NCBI GenBank assembly: GCA_030848705.1 | Contig: CM061240.1 | Coordinates: forward strand, 22,215,001-22,279,000 | DNA from: Heracleum sosnowskyi | Taxonomy: Eukaryota > Streptophyta > Magnoliopsida > Apiales > Apiaceae | Direction: 5' to 3' | DNA: 64,000 nt | Shown here: positions 34,589-52,399 of the stretch, piece by piece | Position numbering within the stretch: position 1 is the stretch's first letter | Layout: the number at the start of each line of letters is the position of its first letter | Position numbers and translations under genes: made by a program | The notes under the pieces: generated by a model | The model's database searches: none | What the model saw: the letters and a program-made list of their open reading frames with translations, nothing else | What the model was told of the DNA's origin: nothing

Positions 34589-35854
34589 TGAAAATGCACA
34601 CCTGGAGGGGGGTGAATAGGTGTAAATGTCTAACTATGATCAGTTTTAAATTTTATAGATAAAACTGATTTCAATTTAAGCAGTCACAAATGGTAAGCGG
34701 AATGTAACTAATGTAGTGCTGAAACTAAAGTGCAGAAATGTAAAGAACACAAAAATCTTTTAGCCAGGTTCGACCCCTAATGCCCTATGGTCTACATCCT
34801 GGCCCCTTACCAACTTGGTAAGAGAATATATTATTGATCACAATACATAACGATTACAAGATACAATAATATAGCATCCTTTACCCAACTACTGACAAAT
34901 GGCGTGCTGAACAATCTGTTTCTGAATCTGCCCTCTAAGCTATACTACCCCGAGTATACTTCTCTAGCACAATTCACCAAACCCTATGTTACCTTGCCAA
35001 TTTATCCAATAACTACAAATTACACCTTGAACAATACAATTGATAAAGATTACAACTCAAACTAGAGACTCTCTAAGATATAACACGTATATAATACATT
35101 AGAGCTCGAGAGAGTTGAATAGAAAGATTTAGCAATGAAAAGTTCAGAGTTGTATTTGTTCTTGTTGAACTTTTTGGATGAAATGATCAGTAGTAGAAGT
35201 GTTGTAGTGTAGTATCAAACTTTATCACAATAACATGTATTTATACTTATATATTTAAACGTTTAAAAAACTAAGCAAACAATTTGCAACATCTAGAATC
35301 CAATTCTACCATTCAAATTAGTTAAGATAATGTTTAACGTTAATGTATATGATATACAGAAGGTTTAGAAAGAAGAGAGAGTTTAAAAATGTAAACCTTT
35401 AGTTTGAATAAGTAAAACATGTATATAGGAGTGTTTGAATAAATGATAGAGTTTTGATAGAAACAAACTCATATATTTTAGGAAAAGAGTTTTACTAGAT
35501 CAAAACAATTTGTTTAAGAGCTGCAGTATATTAAATATACGTATTTTTATAAAGTATAAGCCCTTAAAAACAACTAATAGAAGTTCCTAAATTATTTCCA
35601 TGAAATTCGGACTTCTGTTAAATCTGGACCGATCGCTTTGGCTTGCTATTTGTGTAAACTCTGAAAGTAATCAGCTTGCCAAACTGACATACTTCAATAT
35701 ATATATAGCATGATGTTTATACATACTGATAATTATATCAATAAGCTTTATCCTGCAAAACAAAGTTAGTACATTACAGAATAACATGCTATTTTTATCA
35801 CTTAAACAAGCAATCAGCTTGCTAAGTGTGATCATCATAATCAAAGGAGTTTCA
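34589..35854 (-). repeat. 5' LTR of element B
   Basis: The plus-strand edge TGAAAATGCACACCTGGAG with a G-run is the LTR 3' end (minus CTCCAGGTGTGCATTTTCA); the other edge is GAGTTTCA, so the LTR begins TGAAACTCC. Length 1266 bp. The B motif occurs at 35639, 35671 and 35815, within the first 220 bp of U3, with CTATATACATG (about 35415) downstream as a TATA candidate. Confidence 0.9.
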
Positions 35855-36139
35855 CTGATTATTTGTCAAAATAATTAGTGATTAATGTAAAAAGACGAAC
35901 ATTTAGAATTAGTAAGTAAAAAGAGTATAAGCTGTAATAAAAATTTTAAATATTTTTTTTTATTTCCATTTTTATATATATTTGATTATCATACTAGTCA
36001 TATCACATAAATGTTTTGGTATATGACAATTTTTTTCTTCAACTTTGTTGGTTAATAGAATAGATCAGCTAATGATATAAATACTAAAGTTTTTAATTCT
36101 AATATCATTTATGATACTTTCTAAATTTTGATAATCGCA

Positions 36140-37110
36140 AGTTAGCAAGTTGGGATACTAATTTTATCTATTCTAGCAAGCTACGATTGTGGATTACACT
36201 ACCTCTGTGGTTCATGTTACACATTCATATTTATACAGGTGTTAGCAAGCTATCAATACATGAACATATCTTGATAGCACGCAGACAAGCTCCGCACAGA
36301 AAGTGTTGGAGACTGAGTCAAATTTCTCAAAACATGAAGATAAGTCGGGTTTTGATTCTATGAGGACTCTATTATATATTGAGACGTTATATATATTATT
36401 AGAGCTCAGTTTTATCCAAAACTCTTTATCCAAAACTCTTTCACGTTTATAGGAGTTTGTTTTTCAAACATTTTTATCTTTTTAACAAACTTCTTATATA
36501 CATTGTTTTTTATACGTATGTCTCAAAGTTTCTTTTAAACGATTTCATCTCATATCTTTCAGTATCTGAACGTTGAATGGTGGACAATAACAGACTAATT
36601 GGATTAATAAATTAAATGTGAGAACCGGGTTCACGACCATTGTAACTTTCTAAGTCAATTCGAACATTTTGTGTGTTCATTATATATACTTGTGGATCTT
36701 ATTCTTCTTATGGTTGTTGAACACACCAATAATACTAGCATACAACTCGTTTTTATTGAAAATATTTTTACTTTAAGCTCTAGTGATTATATTTGTATCT
36801 AGATTGAGTTCATAGTTTGAGTTGTAAACTATGTATTGAATTGTATCGTTCAATTGTATATGTTGTTGTTGGATAGTTGAGCTTCGAAACAAGTAGTTTT
36901 GTTAGAAAAGATTATACTTCGGTTAGTATAGATCTTAGACAATAATTTGATTCAGGAAACATGGGTTTCAGGAAGCTACTACAGTTACAAAAAAAGGGAT
37001 ATATATTATCAATCTTGTAACTGTAATTTTTTAGTGATTAATAATATATTCTCTTACGATTGGTAAGAGGAGATTGGTAAGAGGAGGACATAGACGATAG
37101 GGGTAATAAT
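36140..37110 (+). repeat. Decayed LTR related to element B, inverted orientation
   Basis: Several blocks match the B LTR read from its start: TTAGCAAGCT motifs at 36140, 36172 and 36243; GTTTGAGTTGTAAACTA with ATTGAATTGTATCGTTCAA (about 36815-36860); and AGTGATTAATAATATATTCT with CTTACGATTGGTAAGAGG (about 37030-37085). Divergence is much higher than between the two B LTRs. No internal region is attached, so it is a solo or truncated LTR. The 285 bases between it and B (35855-36139) show nothing. Confidence 0.65.
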
Positions 37111-37567
37111 TTGGTAAAGTTTAAAATCAAACATAGTGGCCATAACACCTATACGTGTGCATTTTTAATTTATGTTGTTCACGAATATGAATCACCAAAA
37201 ATGAGTTTACACGACAAAGTACAAAAACCATTTTATATTTAAATATTATAATTATACCATATATTGTAAATATGACTGAAAAAGAGAATAACTTTTCATT
37301 CAAAATTATTTTTATTTTTATGTACAAATTATTTATAAGCTAGTTTAATTATTATACAAACAACTAAATAGTAATCTTCCAAATAATTTGAACTTGCAAA
37401 TTACTAATCCGCGTAAATAATTGAAATTGATTTTTTCGTATAAGAAAATTGTTCATTCTTTACGAAAGTGAGTAGAATAATATTATAATGTATACTATCT
37501 ATACTATAATATTAAACACAAAACATTAAAAGTTTTCGTACCTATTTTCTAGTACGGTACTTGCCTT
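37111..37567. other. AT-rich spacer before copy 2
   Basis: No gene or repeat recognised. The copy-2 duplication becomes visible at 37568; since copy 1 starts at the window edge, part of this stretch may also be duplicated outside the window. Confidence 0.6.
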
Positions 37568-39121
37568 ATTTAGTTATTTTCTTAATCATCCTTACTTAAA
37601 TATTTTATTTATAAATATGTCTTATTTAATTATTTTACTTAATTTCCCTTATTTAATTGTTTTTACTTAATTATCATTACTTAATTATTTTTATTTATAA
37701 ATATGCATAATATGACCCATTACTATAATTTAAATATTGAAACCATTATTACTTACTTATCGTTACTTGGACCAAAATAGAATAGACACTATTTTAATAG
37801 ATTTAATTTATTTAAGAATCTATAATAAAAAATAATATATATATATATATATATAAGTACTAAAATAACCCATATTAAAATAGTAAAAGTATTAGATTCA
37901 TGTTTAAAAGTAGTGGTGTTTGGCACTAGTTATAAACTAGTATGATATAATTCCTTTGATACGTTAGTAATATTGAAATAGTAGTAGTAACAAAATATAT
38001 AACATACTTTGATTAAAACTAAAGATATAACCAAATTTACAAATTGAACTATGTTGTCAAATTGAAAATTTTAAAATATAAAATTAATTTCAAAAAAATA
38101 ATATATATATATATATATATAATTAAATTTAAACAATATATGTACATCAGGTGGGTATCAATATATAATAACTACTATTATATTTATTATTATAATTAAA
38201 AGTTCTCAACACTGTACAACCAAAATTAATTGTGTGAAGGTCAAGACCCTGCTGGCTTCATGGAATGGATTATTGTAGATTGCATTTCTGGGGAAGTCAT
38301 TGTAAGATGGTGTATCGCAAAGTCATTGTAATCGTTTTTTTGTTCAAACAATTTTTATATTCTTTAAGCCATCTCCCGCTAATTATTTAGATAGTTTATT
38401 TGTTTTTCAACCTGATTTGTCTGGCCAAGTTATTTTCAAGTTAATGAAATTTATTTTAAATTTTTCAAAAATATATATTATTATATCTATTATTGGCTAT
38501 TAATCTTATGTAGTTGTTTTTAAGGAATTATCATTACTTATTTACTCTTTACTGAATTAGTTTGTTTTAATACCTATCTTTTGGTTCTTGAATTTTAATA
38601 TTTAAATTTTACAACTTGCACCTCACGGTACTAAATTTTAGTACTTCTTTATTTATTTTGGTATTGAACTTGAGTCTATTTATATTTTTTAAATATTAAA
38701 TATATTTTTTAGTGGGGCCTAACAAAGAGCACTATTTTATATAAAATAATGTTAGGCAATTATTTGTTTTCAAAACCTATTTTTAACATTTTTAATTATT
38801 TAAAAAAATTGTTTACAATATTTATAACAAAATTAAAAAAATTTAAATTATATAAATTTTTGCCCACTCCTGGTTTTCTAATCCCACGCACTACCGATAA
38901 ATATATATTGATACTACCTCTGTATTATTTTATATCGATCACTTCATTTTTTGCTCTATTTATATTTCAATATGCTTCAAAAAGATTCTTATTGACCATC
39001 TTTTTTCAGTTTTACTTTGTTTTACCTTTAGTTAAAGTTTTACATTTATATGTAACAGCAAAAAGCTGGAAATCATTATTTGTAAGTATCTGTTTCAAAG
39101 TTATTAAACATGAAAAAAATT

Positions 39122-39414
39122 AGTGGTTGAGAATGAGAAAGCATGTAATTTAATAGTATTATCTTTTTGATCCGGACATATGTATATTCCTAACTTTTAA
39201 AGTAAATTATTGTTTTTAGTGGTCACAATGAGAAAGTATGTAATTTATATATTAATATTATTTTTTTGGTTTGAACATATGTAATATTGTTAACTTCTAA
39301 GATAGATATTGTCTTGAATCGTCAGAACGAGAAAACATGTAATTTACTAGTATTATTTTTTTGGTTTGAAAATATATAATATTGTTAATTTAAATGTTTT
39401 ATTGGGGTGTTACA
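39122..39414. repeat. Tandem repeat, about 3 x 97 bp, copy 2
   Basis: Same three units as 1551-1843, ending at GGGGTGTTACA. Confidence 0.8.
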
Positions 39415-40326
39415 ATAGAACACTTCTCCAATCCGATCTACCTCATATTTCCTGAGTTGGTATTGACTCGCATAGTCGATCTGTTGGAAAATTCATTGTT
39501 TATTTTCTTTTAATCAACAAGTTACATTACCAAAAGATTTTTTTTCTTTTAATAAACCAAATTATATAACTATAATCAAATCCTTACGAATGTGATTCCT
39601 GGAAAACCTTCTTGATTCACGTCCCATCCGAACCCTCGGTCTAAGCTGGTGTCTCGGGATGCTACTAGGCGGCTAATTCATGGGTCAAGTATGACAGTAT
39701 GAGCACATAAGTGTAGACAATTAAATCACACTATGCGGATGCTGAAGAAATACACACATGTACATAGTCTGCTAGTCAAATAAAAACAAAAAATGAATTA
39801 ACAATATGTTGGAATTGCAATTTAAGTTTCACAAAAAATATTCTTTTAACAAAATAAAAACATTGATTCTATTAGAGTTTTATGCTCCTTGTGAGGTCAC
39901 TCTTCGTAATTCAGTGGGTTTAAAAGCATTTTCAATTATTTTCAAAAAAAAAACATTTTTAATTTACAAATGGAGAAGAAAATGATTATCAATAGTGCTA
40001 TATACGAATTTGTTTAATGTTTGTTATTGTATTATTACATTCCAATATCTAATTTTCTATTATGAATTCGTTAAATTAATAAGGATAATAAAATATTAAT
40101 ATATTGTTAATGGAGTTAAAATTATACAACTTGATTTGTCAACGGTATAAATGATTAATTTTATTATGTTGTTAATAGAATTCGAATGTAATTAAAATAT
40201 AAAAATGACTCAAATTCTATGTTGTAAATTGTGAGTGCATGTTGCGTGGTGTAAGGTGTTGTTACACTGTACTCTCAAATAGAGATTCTTGAATAAAATT
40301 TTATAACGAGAGTTGTCATTTCTCGT

Positions 40327-40334
40327 GTAAGTAG
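40327..40334. other. Empty hAT target site
   Basis: A single GTAAGTAG between TTTCTCGT and CGAGGATG. Copy 1 has the same flanks with this octamer duplicated around the 1128-bp element. There is no excision footprint. Confidence 0.93.
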
Positions 40335-40816
40335 CGAGGATGCAAGATGATTGTTTAGTCAAATTGTATCCCAATAAAAAGAAGATAAAACATTTCTGAA
40401 TGTAAACTCCCCAAATTTGTAAGACAATTACATTCAAATAAGATATGCATGAATTTTATGTAACATAAAACAATATCCAATGTCTTCTTAAAATCCTAAA
40501 TTACATTCAAATGCAGTTTCATAGTGCGAAGCTTGATTAATTCGATTCAGGACGTAGAACTCTAGTTCACTTTGTCAGTTTAGGTATGTACATATTAAGA
40601 TTCTTTTATGGGACTATTTGTGAAACAATTTGTAATATCAATACACAATAACAATAATATATAATCGTGTTTATATGTGTAAATAATAGTGAAAAAACTC
40701 GAACAAAAGTTTGAAACAAGAAACAATTTCGAGCAGTGTGTAACCATCCCCTTAAAGTTGTTCTGTCCCTCATCATATGTGTGAGTCGCACACTTCCTAA
40801 GACAAAAGGAGATTTT

Positions 40817-41086
40817 CCATCTGTCCGTCTCATTTCTTTACATTTTTTCTTTTTGGTACATCGCTCTCATTTCTTTACATATCAAAAAGTAACATTTTAT
40901 AATATAAAATTCAATCAAAATCTCTACTTTCTTCCAATATACCTACTTTATACCAATTTTATACATTAAATATTTATTGATACCATCATTTTACTCATTT
41001 TTTTTACTTTTTCTTATTAATTTACATTTTTTCTTAACTTCCGTGTCGTCCCTTCAATGTAAAAGAATTAAGGGGGACGGAAGGAG
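40817..41086. mobile_element. Stowaway-like MITE, copy 2
   Basis: Left arm CTGTCCGTCTCATTTCTTT pairs with right arm (reverse complement) CTTCCGTCCCCCTTAATTC; TA follows the right end. About 270 bp, AT-rich, non-coding. Confidence 0.7.
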
Positions 41087-41241
41087 TATAAGAGAAGATA
41101 TGAATAATCACGTCATCAGCCAGTTTGAACAATCTGCCAGTTTGAACAGAGGCAGCGACTATCATCAACAAATGAGAGAGAACCCAGAAAATGGAGGAGT
41201 GTTTTTATACGAGACGTTGTGTTTAATACAAATTGTAATAT

Positions 41242-41243
<2 letters not shown>

Positions 41244-41286
<43 letters not shown>
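41244..41286. repeat. (TA)n tract, left of the 5.6-kb insertion
   Basis: About 21 TA units, continuing directly into the element end GGGTAAGGTTCC. Confidence 0.95.
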
Positions 41287-47022
<5,736 letters not shown>

Positions 47023-47129
47023 GTGGAATAGAAACTAGGATGTAATTAATACTTGTATTTACTTTTAGAGTTTGAGAGTTTCAAGCTATTCTCGTATTTC
47101 GTTACTGAATCTTCCTTCAAAGATTCTTA

Positions 47130-47240
47130 CGTATCTCACTGAATTCTGAGAATTAAGTCAAAATACGTAATTCTAGAATGAGGGTTGGGGTCGTTATATA
47201 GACCTTGAAAGTCTGTGAGTTAGACTAGGTTTGGGAGATT
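47130..47240 (+). promoter_or_regulatory. Promoter-like module 1, copy 2
   Basis: Counterpart of 4935-5050, with the TACGTA pair and TTATATAG at 47194-47201. Confidence 0.5.
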
Positions 47241-47501
47241 CGTTGGACAAGCCACCTCCTGTGATTAGGATTATAGATCCTTCTTTTCTTTGCAGGAGGT
47301 TGACTCCTTTTAGGTTTTGGTGTCTTAGAGACCATTCCTTGTACGAGTTGGCTCCAATTTAGACACATTTAATGGGTCATTCAACCATTTCTTTTATTAA
47401 TTACAAATTTATTAACTAAATAGGATTTCGGGCGTTATTAATTGGGCTCAATCCTTGAATCAATCTAGGTCTAATTAATATATCATTAATTATGTATGAA
47501 T

Positions 47502-47544
<43 letters not shown>

Positions 47545-47667
47545 ATTTATATATAAGTGTGTTATGGATTAAAAAGTGTACTTCTAATTGATTGTTAAGG
47601 TTTAAGAGAGCTTCTAGCTTTAATGGTTGCTCTTGTGTTTCGTGACTAAATCGGTCCTCACAAGATA

Positions 47668-47772
47668 CCTACGTATCTCAATCAGTGCTGAGAATCAAGC
47701 CAAAGACGTAGTTCTGATTGAAGGATCAGGTCCTTTATATAGGCGTGAGGAGCCTTGTATTTAGAGTAAGTT
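47668..47772 (+). promoter_or_regulatory. Promoter-like module 2, copy 2
   Basis: Counterpart of 5467-5570, with TACGTATCTCA, GACGTAG and TTATATAG at 47735-47742. Confidence 0.5.
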
Positions 47773-47988
47773 TAGAAGATGAGTGCCATTTTAGGCCCTG
47801 GTCGAACACTTTCGACCAAATTTCTGATCGAAGATGAGTGCCATTTTAGGCCCTTCTACATTGGGCTCAAGTTGGGCCTAGGACCTTTATTGGCACAGTT
47901 TATAATTGGGCTTGTAGTCCCTTATGGGCTTTACCGGCTAATGCCGGTTTCCCTTCCTTTAACCGGCCCATTGACCGGCTGTGTTTTC

Positions 47989-47997
47989 TATATAAAT
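47989..47997 (+). promoter_or_regulatory. TATA box for the antisense extra ORF, copy 2
   Basis: TATATAAAT, identical to copy 1, about 310 bp upstream of ATG 48307, with a CT-rich start region downstream. Confidence 0.6.
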
Positions 47998-48162
47998 GTG
48001 AATTCTCACTTGTCTTCATTCACTTCTCACTTTCTATTTTCTCAAAGATACTCTGCTAAATTTTCTCCAAAATTCTCTCTGCAAAGCTCTGCTAGGGTTC
48101 TGTCATAAGGCGATTCCCGGCGAGATTTTTCGATCATTCTCACCGGTTTCTGGGCTCTTCTG

Positions 48163-48295
48163 TTTGAAGATTTGAAGATCCTTTGAAGATTTCTGGGTTT
48201 TGCTTTGAAGATTTGAAGATCCTTTGAAGATTTATGGGTTTTGCTTTGAAGACTTGAAGATCCTTTGAAGATTTGAAGATTTTTCTGGGCTTTTT
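48163..48295 (+). repeat. Leader tandem repeat, copy 2
   Basis: Three units of about 41 bp (GAAGATTTGAAGATCC type) in the leader before ATG 48307. Confidence 0.85.
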
Positions 48296-48306
48296 CTGGG
48301 TTTAAG

Positions 48307-50193
48307 ATGGCTGATCGTGCTTCTCAACGCCTTCAAAAGATGAATTCTGCATCCAAACGAGGTACCCCCATTCCTATTCATTCTAAATACATGTATTTGC
48401 ATGATATGATTAATGAACGTGGGGATGAGTACCCGTCTGTGTCTGCCTTAGATTCATACGATTGCAGTAATAAGTTTCTTGATGTAGATAAAATCAAAGA
48501 TTATAATAAGATGTATAGGGTCAAAGCCCCTTTAAAATTAGTCACTGCCGGTGCCGGTGACCGTTCTTGTCACTGGCGGTCTAATGCCTTGTGTATTTAT
48601 AAGGATGCCATAGTCGCAGTTCTTAGGTTCCCATTTCACGAGTTCATACCTAGGCTTTTGGCAGACGTTCAAGTAAACCCTTGTCAGTTACCCCCCAATG
48701 CCTGGAGGATAATTAACTGTTTCATGGTTTTGTGTCTTCGCAATAATTTTCCTCTTTTTGTCCCTTTATTCAAAAAGATTTTTCAGTTTAAAAACAGTTC
48801 TGCCAACAACTTGGGTTGGGTATATATTAGCCATAGGGGTGGCTTTCCTTTTATTTTCCTCCCAAAGTCTATCCCAGATAACAACCCTAGGTGGAAAGAC
48901 GAGTTCATGTACCTTGTATGGGAAGGTGGGGACTGGGGAACCCTGTTCCGTAAGTCTTTTGGGAGAGTTTCAGATGGTAGTCCCAACAACATTGTCTTGA
49001 ATGAAGAGGAGTCACATGCCTACTCTGATCTAATCAAGGATAATGGGACTACCGTGGCTTAGGAGCTACTGGACGAGTTTGTCCTCAAGTCTGTTCATCT
49101 CTCGACTGTTTCTGATAAGGGTAATTTTACTTATCCCCCTTTGTTTATCACTTTCTTTTCTTTTGTGATTTTCTGCTAACCATTTTTTGGTTGTTCTTGC
49201 AGCTGCGGCCTTTATAAACAAGACCAACGAGCCCAAGGATGATGAGACCTCGAGGATGAAGAGGGCCAGGATAGGAGATGATCCAAGGGGAAAGTCTAGT
49301 GTTCCCAGTTTCCTGATCCCCTCTCAGATTCCTGTGGACGAGGCAGACATCCCTGTGTCTACCAAGTCTTCAGTTTGGCGCCCCAACTGGGGTATTAGGA
49401 AGAGGGACACCATCACTGGGGTGTCCAAGCACGCTGTGGATTGGTCATACCATTCCCTCACTCCCTGCGAGTACAAGGACTTTGTTACAGATTCTACCAT
49501 CGAGGGAGTTGAGCATCTGGGAGCTCAGGCTATTGCTGCGGTATTTTTCTTACCTTAGCCCCTCTCTTTCTTTTAAGTCTTTACTTTTCTTTTTTGACTT
49601 CTATTTTTTGGCAGACTAATGCCAACTTCCAGGGGGCATTGTTCCAAGCTAAGGCTTGGCGTACCTCTTCTGAGGCCAACCGGGTCAAGTTGGAGAGGTC
49701 CGAGGAGGAGGTGAATTCTCTAAAGGAGACTTTAGCTAGGAGGGAGAAGGAGCTTGCTGATGCTCAGGCTGATCTTGTAGAGCTGAGGAAGAGCAAGGAG
49801 GATTGCATCGACGAGTACCTTGACTCTCAGGAGTACAAGGACTTGATCGAGAAGCATGACGAGATTCTTTTCCCAGTCCAGCATACATCAGGATGGGAGG
49901 ATGTTGTTCAGGCTATCTTGGCCAAGCATCCTGGAGTTTTTGATTCTGTTGACTTCCCAGGTCCTCACCCTCCTACTCCGTTAGAGCGCATCCTGGCTGG
50001 AGCAGATGACATGGAGGAGGATGAGAGGATATTAGATCCTTTGCAGTCATCACCCCTTGGTGACACATCTGTTGATGACCCTGATGCTAACGAGCATTCT
50101 TCTGGCTCTAGCTCAGGGGAGGAGACAGATGCTGGCGACAAGGGGGTGAAGCATAGTTGTAGTTTATTTATGGCCATCCATGGCTTGTATTAG
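48307..50193 (+). pseudogene. Transposase_28-type extra ORF of the gypsy element, copy 2 (one amber)
   Basis: The better copy. ATG 48307 opens MADRASQRLQ; exon 1 48307-49120, exon 2 49203-49540, exon 3 49615-50193. Joining the exons keeps the frame (phase 1 at the first intron, phase 0 at the second). Only one stop interrupts it: TAG at 49060-49062, 20 codons before the end of exon 1, shared with copy 1. The N-terminal 250 residues hold the Transposase_28-type domain (FPFHEFIPRLLADVQVNP, LPPNAWRIINCF, LGWVYISHRGGF). The last exon is a coiled coil (about 60 residues) with an acidic Ser-rich tail. It is antisense to pol and convergent with it. The product may be nuclear or cytoplasmic; no signal peptide is visible. 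Whether the amber is read through is unknown. Confidence 0.85.
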
Positions 50194-50461
50194 TTTTTAT
50201 TTATTTCCAGCCTATGGGCTTAACTTAACTTTCATTAAGTCTTAATTTTGTTTTTCTTCCATCTTTTTACATTCTTGACTTTGCATGCTTAGTTAACATT
50301 GTATTCAATTCACATAAAGCATCATGAAAACATAAAAATATGGAATTTATAACTTTGAAAATGGTTTCAACCCTTACATAATACTCAAGTTTAAAAACTT
50401 GGATTGGTTTCATCGACCTTATTTCTACTTGTCATAGTAGTGAGTCCAGTCAAGACACACG

Positions 50462-52399
50462 TTAAACATAATAGACTTTCAAGTTTGTAGCATGCCAATT
50501 GGGGGCCAACTTGCCTTTTTCTCCAACTCCGGATGCCTCAATCTTTCGGAGGACTAAGTCTCCTTGTCGAAAGAACCTTTCTTTAACCCTTAGGTTGTAA
50601 TAGAAAGATGCTCGTTTCTGATGTTCAACTATCTTGGCATTTGCCTCATCTCTAACTTCATCAATTAGATCTAAAGCTAGCCTCAAGCCTTCTTCATTTT
50701 CTTCTGGCTCATAAGCCTCAACTCTTGGAGACGTGTGAGTAATCTCCACTGGAACCACTACCTCTGCCCCATATGCCAACAAAAAGGGGGTTGCTCCAGT
50801 GGTGACTTTACAAGTAGTATGATATGCTCATAGTATGAGGAGCAATTCGTCTACCCAAGTGTTTCTAGAGCGTTCAACTTTTTTCTTTAGTCCATCCAGG
50901 ATAATTCGATTGACAACCTCAGCTTGCCCATTTGCTTGAGGATGGGCAACAGAAGTGAAGCGTAACTTGATATCATTCTCGTCACAATACTTCTTAAATT
51001 CATCATTGTTGAACTGAGTTCCATTGTCTGTGACCAAGATACGTGGAATCCCGTATCTGCATATCACATTTTCCCAGAAGAAATGCATCACCTGCTTAGT
51101 GGTTATCTTGGCTAAAGGCTTAGCCTCAATCCACTTGGTGAAGTAGTCGATTGCTACTATCAAGAACTTTCTTTGCGCACTTGCCGTTGGAAATGGTCCA
51201 TGTATATCCATTCCCCACATGGCGAATGGGATAGGTGAGTTTATGGATGTCATCATCTCTGGTGGTTGCCTAACTACCGGTGCATGCTTTTGACACCGTT
51301 CATATTTCTTCACGTAGCTCTTAGCATCTGCAAGTATGCTTGGCCAATAGAAACCTAGACGAGTGATTTTATGAGCAAGGGCTCTGCCCCCCAAGTGCTG
51401 CCCACAAATTCCTTCATGTACTTCCCTTAGGGCCAATTTTGCCTCTTGGGGTCTTAGGCATTTTAGGTAAGGAATGATGAAAGACTTTTTGTATAGGATT
51501 CCCTCAATCAGGGCATACCTTAATGCTCTCACATATAGCTTTCGTGCTTCTGAAGTGTCGTTGGGTAACCATCCAGTTTCCAGATGAGATTTGATGGGAT
51601 CCATCCAACAGCTGGCAACATCAATGGGTGCTACCAACTTTCCATTGATGTTTGGGGTCTTCAAGACTTGGAAGTATACACTTCCTGCGTAGTTTTCAAT
51701 TTCAGAAGAGGCAAACTTAGACAAGGCATCGACCTTCATGTTCTCTTCCCTTGGAATGTGTTCCACATAGCATTCATCAAACTGAGTCATGATGGCCTTA
51801 ACAAGTTTTAGGTACTTGGCCATGACTTCATCTCTGGCTTCAAACTCCCCATTTACTTGGGAAACCACTGGCCTCGTGTCTCCACACACTTTCAGAGTTT
51901 TAACTCTCAAGGCTCTAGCCAGCCCTAAGCCAGCTATCAGGGCTTCGTACTCAGCTTCTTTGTTTGTCGTTGGGAAGTCTAGCTTTAGTGCGTACTTTAT
52001 GAGAAATCCATCAGGACTTTGTAGCACCAAACCTGATCTACTTGATTTTGTTTTTGATGCTCCATCAAAATAGAGCACCCAACACTCTTTGGACACCATG
52101 TCTTCATCTTTCTTGTCTTCATCTATCACTTCCTCCCCCCCCCCCCCCCCGACTTCCTGGTTGTCAATAGTGCATTCAACCATGAAGTCAGCGAGTGCTT
52201 GAGCTTTTATGGCCGTTCGAGGCTTGTACTTGATGTCAAATTCTCCCAATTCAATAGCCCATTTGATCAACCTTCCACTAACTTGAGGGCTATGCAAGAT
52301 GTTTCTTAGAGGCTGATTGGTTAAGACCTCTATCTTGTGTGCTTGGAAGTATGGGCGTAGCTTTCTTGAGGCCATTATCAAGGCTAATGCAAACTTCTT
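50462..52399 (-). pseudogene. Ty3/gypsy (Tat/Retand-type) pol 3' half, copy 2
   Basis: Same domain order as copy 1: RNase H remnant, poly-Gly (16 C's at 52135-52150, three fewer than copy 1, so one Gly less), second RNase H (YFDGAS, NKEAEYEAL, GDTRPVV, KVDALS), and integrase with D-D-E in WGMDIHGPFP, VTDNGTQF and PQANGQAE. One stop: TGA at 50828-50830 at the expected Trp of LWAY, shared with copy 1. The Cys-to-Tyr change in the HHCC finger (YERCQ) is also shared. The frame is cut at 52399 by the C-element LTR. Confidence 0.9.

Larger units (their letters stand above)
26341..35854 (-). mobile_element. Copia-type element B, two LTRs, most of pol deleted
   Basis: LTRs at 34589-35854 and 26341-27548 are direct repeats with roughly 10% divergence by eye. 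Between them, on the minus strand, are a primer site, gag, scraps of protease and integrase, a 2.6-kb LTR-like insertion and an extra ORF of a type different from that of A and C. RT and RNase H are absent, so B cannot move by itself. It is the oldest copia element here by LTR divergence. Confidence 0.85.
37568..41243. other. AT-rich non-coding flank, copy 2
   Basis: Counterpart of 1-4779. It contains the 97-bp tandem repeat (39122-39414), the empty hAT site (40327-40334) and a more complete MITE (40817-41086), and otherwise no gene. Confidence 0.6.
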
